A DNA stretch of 64,000 bases from Alphaproteobacteria bacterium. Its GTDB lineage: Bacteria > Myxococcota_A > UBA796 > CAJQPC01. The notes beneath the pieces were generated by a model. The model ran no database searches. It saw only the letters and a program-made list of their open reading frames with translations, and was not told where the DNA came from. Positions 9,046-18,452 of the stretch are shown here, one piece after another; position 1 is the first letter of the stretch, and each line of letters begins with the position of its first letter. Where the stretch lies: contig JACKEV010000008.1 in the NCBI GenBank assembly GCA_020632795.1, positions 496,001-560,000 of the forward strand. The letters are read 5' to 3'. Made by a program: the position numbers and the translations under genes.

Positions 9046-11015
9046 GCCCGCTGCTCGCGCTGCTGGCGGCCTGCGCGGTCGGGGCCGCCGACAAGCCCGA
9101 CAAGCACGCCCTCATCATCGCCATCGCCGACTATCCCGATGAGCAGGGCTACGTGGACCTCAACGCCTCCAACGACGTGCCCCTGGTGGAGGGGGCGCTG
9201 CGGCGCCAGGGCTTCGCGAAGCGGGACATCACCGTGCTCACCGACAGCGACGCCACCGTCGAGGGCATCACCGCCGCGCTGGAGGACCTCACCGCCCGCG
9301 TGTCCCCCGGGGACGTGGTGTTCGTGCACTACAGCGGCCACGGCCACCGCATCACCGACGACAACGGCGACGAGCCCGACGGCTACGACGAGGTGCTGGT
9401 GGCCTGGGGCGCGCCTCTGCACCCCCCCGACGGCTACGCCGGGGAGCGCCACCTGCGGGACGACACCCTCGGCGCGCTGCTGGGGGCGCTGCGCACGAAG
9501 CTGGGCCCCGAGGGCAGCCTGATGGTCTCCATCGACGCCTGTCACTCCGGCTCGGCCACCCGAGGGGCCGAGGAGCTGCCCGTGCGCGGCGTGGCCACCC
9601 CCCTGGGGCCCCCCGCCAGCGGCGCCCGGGGCGCGGACGAGGGCAGCGGCGCGGTCGAGACGCCCGGCGACCCCGCCGCGATGGCCCCCTTCGTGGTCTT
9701 CTCCGCCGCCAGCCACGACGAGCGGGCCCACGAGACCCGCGACCCGCGCGGCAAGAAGGAGGTCGTCGGCGGGCTCTCCCTGGCGATGTCCCACGCCCTG
9801 GCCCGCGCCGACCCGGGCATGACCAGCCGGGAGCTGTTCGAGCAGATCCGCGGGGAGATGGCCTCGACCGTGCCCCACCAGACCCCCCAGATCGAGGGGG
9901 ACGTGGACATGCTGGTGCTGCGCGGGGAGGTCGTCGAGCAGGCCGCGTACCTGCCGGTCCTGGGGGTCACCGAGGCCGGCGAGGTCGAGGTGGGCGGCGG
10001 CACCCTGGTGGGCCTGACCGAGGGCGCTCGGGTCGCCTTCCACCCCCCCGGCACCCACGACCCCGACGCCGCGACCCCCCTGGCCACCGGCGAGGTGGTC
10101 TCCGCGAAGGCCGACGCCGCGAAGGTCCGCCCCGAGGGCGCCGCCGCCGACGCGCTGGCTGACGCCTGGGTCTTCGTCACCGAGGAGGCCTTCGGGGGCC
10201 TGACCCTCCAGGTGGCGCTGGATGAGGGCCTCCCCGCCGCCCTGCGCCGGGACCTGAGCGCCGCGCTGGCGAAGAGCCGGGTGGTGGACGCGGCCACCGA
10301 CGCCCCCGACCTCGTCTTCCGTGAGGTCGATGGGCAGGGCATCATGATGGTCTCGGCCGCTGAGGGGGCGGTCCTGGCGGGGCCCTTCGCGGCCGACGCG
10401 CCGAAGGCCCTGCTGGACGCGGCCGTCGGCTACGCCCGCAACCGCTACCTGCGGGGCCTGGCGCTGAGCGCCTCGGGCCTGGACGTGAGGCTGGAGGTGC
10501 TGCCCGCCGAGCCGCGCTTCAGCGCCGCCGGGGACTTCCTGGGGTGCCGCCCGACTGTCGAGGCCGCCCCCGCCGGGCCCCAGCGCTTCGTCGAGGGCGA
10601 GGCGTACATGCTGCGGTTCACCAACGAGGGCCGCTACGAGGCCTGGATCACCGTGCTGGAGCTGCTCGCCGACGGCGGCATCACCCAGCTCTACCCCTTC
10701 GGCGACGCGCTCAGCTCCGACCACCGCCTGGAGCCCCGCAAGCAGTACCTCGTGCAGGACCCCTGCTTCGTGGCCGAGGCGCCGTTCGGCACCGAGGTCA
10801 TCAAGCTGTTCGCCACCCGGGAGCGGGTCGACTTCCGCCCCATCCTGGACAAGGGGCCCCTGGCCGCGGCCACCCGCTCCGACGCCCCCAGCCCCCTGGA
10901 GCTGCTGCTCGTGGACACCTACGACGGCGCGCCCACCCGCTCGGGGGCGATGCGCATGCCCCAGGGCACCGCCGCGACGGCCTCGGTCACCCTCACCATC
11001 ACTCCGGCGGAGTAG
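9042..11015 (+). CDS. Exported caspase-like (peptidase C14, metacaspase type) protein with C-terminal DUF4384-like domain
   Basis: 657 residues, starting at the ATG that overlaps the CHAT gene stop by four bases. A short hydrophobic N-terminus ending AACAVGAA is a probable signal peptide. The p20-like domain (about 20-300) has the catalytic His in HYSGHGH (His100) and Cys in DACHSGS (Cys167), and an acidic loop DDNGDEPDGYDE typical of metacaspases. A middle beta-rich region is followed by a C-terminal DUF4384-type domain (about 510-620: LRFTNEGRYEAW, TQLYPFG) commonly joined to C14 proteases. Metacaspases cleave after Arg/Lys. The coupling to a CHAT lipoprotein suggests that the two proteases work together in the envelope, which is inference. 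The 3' end overlaps the convergent kinase gene by 17 bases. Confidence 0.92.
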   Translation: MSPLLALLAACAVGAADKPDKHALIIAIADYPDEQGYVDLNASNDVPLVEGALRRQGFAKRDITVLTDSDATVEGITAALEDLTARVSPGDVVFVHYSGHGHRITDDNGDEPDGYDEVLVAWGAPLHPPDGYAGERHLRDDTLGALLGALRTKLGPEGSLMVSIDACHSGSATRGAEELPVRGVATPLGPPASGARGADEGSGAVETPGDPAAMAPFVVFSAASHDERAHETRDPRGKKEVVGGLSLAMSHALARADPGMTSRELFEQIRGEMASTVPHQTPQIEGDVDMLVLRGEVVEQAAYLPVLGVTEAGEVEVGGGTLVGLTEGARVAFHPPGTHDPDAATPLATGEVVSAKADAAKVRPEGAAADALADAWVFVTEEAFGGLTLQVALDEGLPAALRRDLSAALAKSRVVDAATDAPDLVFREVDGQGIMMVSAAEGAVLAGPFAADAPKALLDAAVGYARNRYLRGLALSASGLDVRLEVLPAEPRFSAAGDFLGCRPTVEAAPAGPQRFVEGEAYMLRFTNEGRYEAWITVLELLADGGITQLYPFGDALSSDHRLEPRKQYLVQDPCFVAEAPFGTEVIKLFATRERVDFRPILDKGPLAAATRSDAPSPLELLLVDTYDGAPTRSGAMRMPQGTAATASVTLTITPAE

Positions 11016-14000
11016 CCGCCTTCCGGGCGGCCGCGATGGGGGCCCAGCCGGGCAGGGCCCGCAGGCTCTCCAGGGTCGGGTCGGCGGTGAGCACGTCGGC
11101 GAAGACGTCTGGGGAGGGCGCGGCGTCGAGGGCGCGCAGCAGGGCGGCCAGGGCGGCGTCGGGCTCCCGGCGGTCGAGGTGCAGGCGGGCGCGCTCCCGC
11201 TCCAGGTCCTGGTGGAGCCGGCCGACGGTGGCCCGGGTGGGGAGGTCGAGGCCCGCGGCGGCCTGCATCCCTGCGATGACCTGCTCGGCGCGGGCGAGGT
11301 CCTCCTGTGCGCGGCCGGCTCGCCCCTCCCGGCGCCAGGCCCGCGCCCGCACGGTCAGCAGCCGGGTCTGGGCGACCCGGTCCTCGAACGCCGCGTAGGC
11401 GTCCGGCGGCAGCGCCTCCAGCCCGTCCAGCCAGCGGGTGGCCGCGTCCAGGGTGCGGGGCGCGTCGGGGTGCATGCTGAAGATGGTCTCGTAGGCCCGG
11501 AAGAACACGGGGAAGTACCGGTCGCCCAGCGCCGCGTGGACGGCCTCGGCGAAGCGGTCCGGGGCGAACAGCAGCAGGACCTCCAGCGTGCCCCCCAGGG
11601 TGGGGTCGTGGGCCAGGGCGCGCTTCACCCGCGCCCGCACCTCGTCCTCCCGGCCCAGGGCGTCGAGGGCCACCAGCCGGGCCAGCTCCGCGTCGAGGTC
11701 GTCGCGGTCGCCCAGGACGACGAGGGCCTCGGCGGGGTGGCCGCGGGTGAGCAGCGCGCTGGCCTGCGCCACGGCGTCGGCGTGGGCTGCTCCGGGGGTG
11801 AAGCCCCGCAGGGTGACCCGCTTGAGCAACGCCTCGGACACGGCGTTTTCGCCGGTCTGGGCGGTCAGGGTGAGGGACACCGGCCCCGGCGTGAGGGGCG
11901 GGTCGGGGAGGGTGTAGGTGTGGTGGTCCACCACGCCGTCCGGGGTCTGCATCGTGCAGGACGCCATGCCCTCGTCCGGGCTGTACGTCCAGGTCCAGGT
12001 CACCTCCCCCTTCAGCTCGCGCCGGCCGTCCCGCCAGGTGAAGCCGTTGTTGATCTGGCCCCAGCAGATCGCGCCCCAGCCCAGCTCCCCGCCGCCCCCC
12101 GACCAGGTCCAGCTCACCCCGCCCCGGGGCGGCTCGCCCGGCGCCTCGAAGCCCAGGTGCGCCCGGCTGGCCCAGTCCATCCGGCCCGGCTCCAGGGTGA
12201 CCGTCAGGGAGATGGGGCCTCCATCCCAGACGAGCGGGATCGACAGGGCGGGCCACAGGCGGTGGGCGAGGGTGCGCAGGCCCCGGGCCTGGGCGTCCCA
12301 CTGGGCCCCCAGCCGACCGTCCAGCAGCCAGTCGGGGTCGGGGGCCTGGGTGAAGTCGAGCGTGAAGGGGGACTGGGCGAGCCAGGCGGTCAGCGCCTCG
12401 GCGTCGGACACCAGCTCGGGCGGCGGATCGGGCAGCGCGATGCGGGCGCGGGCGGCGTCCAGGGCGCCCTCGAAGCGCCGATCCGCGCGCAGGCAGCGCC
12501 ATGCGCCCGTCCAGCCTGCGGCGGCCTGGGCCGGGTCCCGGGCGGCGCGGCGGTAGAGGGCGGCGGCGGCGGCGAGCTGGCCCTCCTGCTCGGCCAGCTC
12601 CGCGGCCCGCATGCGGGCCAGCCCCTCGGTGGGGGTGCCGGCGTGGTGGTCGGCCAGCTCTTCGAACCGCGCCTGCGCCTCTTCCGTGAGGCCGATGGCG
12701 ACGAGATCCTCGGCGCGGCTCCAGAGCTGGGGAGCGGCCACGCCGGGGGGGGGCGGGCGGACCTGCGTCGGGGCCGGGTCGAGCTGGGGGAGGGTGTCTG
12801 ATCCGGCCCCGAGCACCCAGACCCGGGCGTCGGAGGTGTTGGTGCGGACCAGCAGCTCATCGTCGCCGTCGGCGTCCAGATCGGCGGTAGCGAGGGGCTG
12901 GATGCCCTCGATCGACAGCCCGTGCCACGCGCCGTCCGGGTCGCGGTGGCCGATCCAGGTCCAGGCCCGGCCGATCTGCGCGATGATCTCGGAGGTGCCG
13001 TCGCCGTCCAGGTCCCCGGTGAAGAACTCGATCCAGGAGGCGAACGCGAGGGAGTCGACCGACGCCAGGGTCCGGTAGGAGGTCTGGGGGGTGGGGATCA
13101 CGGCGCGGGTCACCAGGCCCTCGGGGCCCAGGCCCAGGATGTGGTAGCCCCTGGGCCCGCCGTGGGGGAGGTCCGGCCCGAAGGCCTGCACGCTGATCCG
13201 CTGGTCCGGTTCGTGGGCCTGGAAGACCACCAGGTGCGGCACGCCGTTGATCCGGGCGGGGCGTTGGCGCAGGTTCTCGCCGATGCGGAGCCGGGTGGAG
13301 AGGACCGGTCCCTGGGCTTGAGGGCGCAGCACGCGGACGTCGAACGAGCCCCACCCCGAGGTCGCCAGGGTCAGCTCCAGGGCGCCGTCGCCGTCGAGAT
13401 CCTCCATCAGGACCCCCCGGACCTCCGAGTTGGAGGCGTTGGTGCCCAGGTGGTAGGGCTCGGGCGTCCAGTCCTGCGGGGAGACGCGCACGAGGCTGCG
13501 GTTGTCGCCGAGGTAGATGGCCTCCTGGCCGTCCCCCAGGAGGTCGCCGGCCGCCGCGTCCAGAGGCAGCGTGCAGGGCCAGCTCCCGTGCTCGATGGGT
13601 CCCTCCTCGCCCGGGGTGACCACCACGCAGCGCTCCCGGATCCACACCAGGGCTGCGCCGGGGATGGCGTGCAGGCCGGGCAGCGGCTTGGGGATGGAGT
13701 AGAGCGCGCTGACCCAGTCCCACGGGATCCTGCGCAGGCTCGGGAGGTTGGGGTCGGCCCCGACCACCTCCAGGGTGACCGGGTCACCGAACAGCAGCGC
13801 CACCTCCTCCACGCCGTCGCCGTCGACGTCCCAGGGCACCGCGGCGGTGGCGGCGCGCTCGGTCCGGGTGCCGTGGGCCAGGGCCTCCAGGAGGGGCTGC
13901 CAGGGCTCGCCCATCACCGCCGCCGCGCCCCGGAAGTCGCGTCGGGTCACCCGCAGCGCGCCGCGCAGGGGGGCGAGCCGGGGGTCGTCGCGATGCGCGG

Positions 14001-15441
14001 GGAGCTGGGCGTCCAGGGTCTCGAGCAGCGCGGAGAGGCGATCCCAGGCCTGCTCGGCGTGGAGCAGCCCGGCGAGGGTGATGAGGGCCTCGGCGCGGAC
14101 GGTGGCCTCGGGGGACACCGCGTAGGCCCTGGCCAGAGCGCCCTGGGCGTCGGGGTCGTCGAGGCCGGCGCGGCGCTGGCCCTCGGCCAGCCAGGCCCGC
14201 CCCAGGGCGGCGGTCCCGGCGTTCCCGTCGAAGGCGGCGTAGGCGCGGAAGAGGGCGTCGGCCTCGTCGGACCGGTCCTGGGTGCGCAGGGCGAGGCTCT
14301 GGGCCTCCATCGCGACCCGCCGCGCCTCGGCGTCCTGCTCCACGCGGGCCTGGGCGCGGTGCGCCAGCCACGAGGCGCCGCCCAGCAGCAGGAGGAGGGC
14401 CCCGGCCGTGAACAGCAGGCCGAACCCGAGGGGGCGTTGGCTGCGGACGAAGCTGGCCCTGGCGCGGCGGCTCAGGTCGTCCATGGTGCTGACCGCGACC
14501 TCGCCGCGCAGCCAGGCCTCCAGGGCGTCGGCGAGGGCGTTGGTGTCCGGGAAGCGCTGCTCGGGCTCCCGGGCCATCGCGCGCCGGCAGACGCGGGCGA
14601 GCCCCGGGCTGACCCCCGCGCGCTCCAGCGGCGGGGGTGTGTCGGTGAGGATGCGCTGCATCAGCACGGCCGGGCTGTCGGCGGCGAAGGGGCGCTGACC
14701 GGTCAGCAGCTCGTGGAGCACCACCCCCAGGGCGTACTGGTCACTCGCCGGGGTGATCGCGCGGGTGTCGCCCCGGGCCTGCTCCGGGGACATGTACGCC
14801 GGGGTGCCCAGGACCTGGGTGTTGCGGGTCAGCCCGTCGTCCTCGTCCAGCTCCTTGACCAGCCCGAAGTCGGTGAGGACGGGGGTGTCGCCGTCCAGCA
14901 GCACGTTCCCCGGCTTGACGTCCCGGTGGACGAGGCCCTGGGCGTGGGCGTGGGCCAGGGCGCGGGCGAGGTCGGCGACCAGGCGGGCGGCGCGCTCGGC
15001 GGACATGGGGCCCTCGGCGATGCGCTCGGCGAGGGTGGGGCCCTCCACCAGCCGCATGGTGAACCAGGCGAGGCCGTTCTCCTCGCCCACGTCCCACAGC
15101 TCGACGATGTTGGGGTGGCGTAGCCGGCTGACCGCGCGGGCCTCGCGAAGGAAGCGCTGGCGGGCCGAGGCCCGGGCGCCGGCCCCGCCGCGCAGCACCT
15201 TCAGCGCCACCACCCGGTCCAGCACGGTGTCCCGGGCGGCGTAGACCACGCCCATGCCGCCCCGGCCCAGCTCCCGCTCGATCGCGTAGCGGGCCAGGTG
15301 TACGACGGGGGAGGGGGCCGCCGGACCGCCGAGGGTCGCCGCAGAGTTCGTCGCGCTCCAGTCCGTCTCCTGATCCTTCTCGCCAGGGACATCCTGCGTC
15401 GCCCCCTCGTCTTCGGGGGGGTTGCCTGCGCGTGGGTGCAT
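10999..15441 (-). CDS. Membrane Ser/Thr protein kinase with predicted extracytoplasmic FG-GAP-like propeller and TPR region
   Basis: 1480 residues. The N-terminal kinase domain (about 50-310) has all key motifs: the glycine loop GRGGMG (60-65), Lys81 in VALK, HRDVKPGN with catalytic Asp174, and DFG at 191-193. One membrane helix lies at about 340-358 (LLFTAGALLLLLGG), which places the C-terminal ~1100 residues outside the cytoplasm. That part contains several DGDGxxE calcium-loop repeats (VDGDGVEEVAL, DLDGDGALELT, DLDGDGTSEII, DLDADGDDELL) typical of FG-GAP/VCBS propellers, then helical TPR-like segments and a beta-sandwich-like stretch. A sensor kinase responding to an external ligand is the simple reading. 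It converges on the protease operon with a 17-base 3' overlap. The start is ATG 15441 with only a weak ribosome site. Confidence 0.9.
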   Translation of the reverse strand: MHPRAGNPPEDEGATQDVPGEKDQETDWSATNSAATLGGPAAPSPVVHLARYAIERELGRGGMGVVYAARDTVLDRVVALKVLRGGAGARASARQRFLREARAVSRLRHPNIVELWDVGEENGLAWFTMRLVEGPTLAERIAEGPMSAERAARLVADLARALAHAHAQGLVHRDVKPGNVLLDGDTPVLTDFGLVKELDEDDGLTRNTQVLGTPAYMSPEQARGDTRAITPASDQYALGVVLHELLTGQRPFAADSPAVLMQRILTDTPPPLERAGVSPGLARVCRRAMAREPEQRFPDTNALADALEAWLRGEVAVSTMDDLSRRARASFVRSQRPLGFGLLFTAGALLLLLGGASWLAHRAQARVEQDAEARRVAMEAQSLALRTQDRSDEADALFRAYAAFDGNAGTAALGRAWLAEGQRRAGLDDPDAQGALARAYAVSPEATVRAEALITLAGLLHAEQAWDRLSALLETLDAQLPAHRDDPRLAPLRGALRVTRRDFRGAAAVMGEPWQPLLEALAHGTRTERAATAAVPWDVDGDGVEEVALLFGDPVTLEVVGADPNLPSLRRIPWDWVSALYSIPKPLPGLHAIPGAALVWIRERCVVVTPGEEGPIEHGSWPCTLPLDAAAGDLLGDGQEAIYLGDNRSLVRVSPQDWTPEPYHLGTNASNSEVRGVLMEDLDGDGALELTLATSGWGSFDVRVLRPQAQGPVLSTRLRIGENLRQRPARINGVPHLVVFQAHEPDQRISVQAFGPDLPHGGPRGYHILGLGPEGLVTRAVIPTPQTSYRTLASVDSLAFASWIEFFTGDLDGDGTSEIIAQIGRAWTWIGHRDPDGAWHGLSIEGIQPLATADLDADGDDELLVRTNTSDARVWVLGAGSDTLPQLDPAPTQVRPPPPGVAAPQLWSRAEDLVAIGLTEEAQARFEELADHHAGTPTEGLARMRAAELAEQEGQLAAAAALYRRAARDPAQAAAGWTGAWRCLRADRRFEGALDAARARIALPDPPPELVSDAEALTAWLAQSPFTLDFTQAPDPDWLLDGRLGAQWDAQARGLRTLAHRLWPALSIPLVWDGGPISLTVTLEPGRMDWASRAHLGFEAPGEPPRGGVSWTWSGGGGELGWGAICWGQINNGFTWRDGRRELKGEVTWTWTYSPDEGMASCTMQTPDGVVDHHTYTLPDPPLTPGPVSLTLTAQTGENAVSEALLKRVTLRGFTPGAAHADAVAQASALLTRGHPAEALVVLGDRDDLDAELARLVALDALGREDEVRARVKRALAHDPTLGGTLEVLLLFAPDRFAEAVHAALGDRYFPVFFRAYETIFSMHPDAPRTLDAATRWLDGLEALPPDAYAAFEDRVAQTRLLTVRARAWRREGRAGRAQEDLARAEQVIAGMQAAAGLDLPTRATVGRLHQDLERERARLHLDRREPDAALAALLRALDAAPSPDVFADVLTADPTLESLRALPGWAPIAAARKAATPPE

Positions 15442-15560
15442 CTGTGGAGCCTATCATCCACGGGTGCCTTCAGCTCCCGCTGACCGGTCAGAGACCGGTC
15501 ACCGTCGGTGGCTGATCGATTCCTTCGTCTCACAGGTAGGACCCTGGGGATCCGGCGTTC

Positions 15561-15576
15561 TGGCACGGCCTGTGCA
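15561..15576 (+). promoter_or_regulatory. Sigma-54 (-24/-12) promoter for the fibrinogen-like lipoprotein
   Basis: TGGCAC, five bases, then GTGCA: a full -24 element and a one-mismatch -12 element, with exactly ten bases between the invariant GG and GC. It lies 39 bases before the start at 15614. Similar sites precede the genes starting at 20474 and 57543. Confidence 0.75.
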
Positions 15577-15613
15577 TGAAGGGGGTCGGCCCCTGACCCG
15601 GACAGGAGGAATG

Positions 15614-16951
<1,338 letters not shown>

Positions 16952-16983
16952 TTCCGCACCCCACACATCTACAGGAAACGACC

Positions 16984-18375
16984 ATGAAGACGATCTCCTG
17001 GACGCTCCTCGCTGTGCTCGCGGGTCTCGCGGGCTGCACGGACAAGTCCACCACCGATGACAGCGCCGCCGGTCCCCAGGACCTCGACGGCGACGGCTAC
17101 ACCGACGACGTCGACTGCGACGACGAGAACGAGCGGGTCCACCCCGACGGGGTCGAGGTCTGCGACGAGCTGGACAACGACTGCGACGGCAGCATCGACG
17201 TGCTGGCCGCAGACCGCAAGGTCTTCTACCGGGATGACGACGGCGACGGCTACGGCGGCGTCAGCATCGAGGGCTGCTACCCCCTGGAGGGCTACAGCGT
17301 CCGCGGCGGTGACTGCGACGACCACGACGCCGCGGTCCACCCCGAGGCCGACGAGGTCTGCGACCGGATCGACAACGACTGCGACGGCGCGGTCGACGAC
17401 GACGACGAGGGCCTGAGCTGGTCCTCGGTCACGTTCTACTACGACGACCTCGACGGCGACGGCTACGGCGACCCCGAGACGGTGGCCTGGGCCTGCGAGG
17501 TGCCCTCGCGCGCGGTCACCGCCGGGGGGGACTGCGACGACGGCGACGCCTCATTCAACCCCGGGATCGCTGAGCTGTGTGACGAGCTGGACAACGACTG
17601 TGACGGCGCGGCCGACGAAGACTGGGGCGACAACGACGGGGGCGGGGTGAACGACTGCATGGAGGTAGCGCTGGTCGCCGTGGGCGGCGGGCTCAACCTC
17701 ACCGGCAGCCTCTACGAGTGCGACGGCGTCCAGTGGGTGGACGACGAGCTGCGCGTGATGGGGGAGTATGTCAGCGACATGGGCCACGGCTCGGTGGTCT
17801 TTCGGGATGACGGGGCCATTGCCCCTGACCTGACGGACTACCGCGCGATCGTGGTCAGCGACTTCGGCTGGGTCGGGACCGTCAGCGCCGGGCTCGCCCA
17901 GTCCCTGACCGACGCCGACGACGCAGGCGTGGGCATGATCCTGATGGGGGACGACGTCATCAACACCGCGTCGAGGACGGAAACTGCGGGCTATTCGGTC
18001 CTCAACGACGTGTTCGGGTTCGACAGCTGCGTGTATGACGGCAACTCCTACAAGGTGATGGGAGAGACCACGGACGCCTCCAGCCATCCGGCCTACGCGG
18101 GCACCTACGGGACGCCCGCTCTGGACGGCGGGACGCTGCGGGGGGACATCATGTCCTGCACGCTGACCGGAAGCCCGACGGTGCTCCTCACCTTCGCGGA
18201 GGCAGGGGATCCGTTGATGTGGGCCTACGAGCACAGCGACGGACTGCGGGCGGTCGCGATGCCGTTCCAGCTCTACTCCGGTGGATCCGTCTACTGCCCG
18301 GTGGGCAGCAGCGCGGTCATCGGAGGGCTGGAGGCGGCCTTCAAGAACAGCCTGAGCTGGGTGTCCGGGGACTGA
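16984..18375 (+). CDS. Asp-rich-repeat (MopE-like) lipoprotein with unassigned C-terminal domain
   Basis: 463 residues from ATG 16984, preceded by AGGAAA. Lipobox LAGC (Cys18), then a linker (DDSAAGPQDLDGDGYT) almost the same as that of the upstream gene, which shows common ancestry. Three Asp-rich repeat units occupy about 35-215. The remainder (about 220-463) is different from the neighbour's fibrinogen-like domain: it reads like a compact alpha/beta domain (VALVAVGGGLNL, YRAIVVSDFGW, VGMILMGDDV, LRAVAMPFQLY), in the style of ThuA/glutamine-amidotransferase-like folds, but I cannot assign it firmly. Expected to be surface-exposed and calcium-binding. Followed by a strong hairpin terminator. 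Confidence 0.85.
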   Translation: MKTISWTLLAVLAGLAGCTDKSTTDDSAAGPQDLDGDGYTDDVDCDDENERVHPDGVEVCDELDNDCDGSIDVLAADRKVFYRDDDGDGYGGVSIEGCYPLEGYSVRGGDCDDHDAAVHPEADEVCDRIDNDCDGAVDDDDEGLSWSSVTFYYDDLDGDGYGDPETVAWACEVPSRAVTAGGDCDDGDASFNPGIAELCDELDNDCDGAADEDWGDNDGGGVNDCMEVALVAVGGGLNLTGSLYECDGVQWVDDELRVMGEYVSDMGHGSVVFRDDGAIAPDLTDYRAIVVSDFGWVGTVSAGLAQSLTDADDAGVGMILMGDDVINTASRTETAGYSVLNDVFGFDSCVYDGNSYKVMGETTDASSHPAYAGTYGTPALDGGTLRGDIMSCTLTGSPTVLLTFAEAGDPLMWAYEHSDGLRAVAMPFQLYSGGSVYCPVGSSAVIGGLEAAFKNSLSWVSGD

Positions 18376-18394
18376 ACCCGGCCAGCGCCGCAGT

Positions 18395-18430
18395 CGAGGG
18401 CCCGTCGCGCTCCGGGCGCGCGGGCCCTCG
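18395..18430. terminator. Bidirectional hairpin terminator between convergent genes
   Basis: CGAGGGCCCG at 18395-18404 pairs perfectly with CGGGCCCTCG at 18421-18430, with a GC-rich inner loop, followed on the plus strand by CTTTAA. It separates the plus-strand lipoprotein operon from the minus-strand hydrolase gene ending at 18453. Confidence 0.7.
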
Positions 18431-18452
18431 CTTTAACTTGAGGCTGCGCGGA

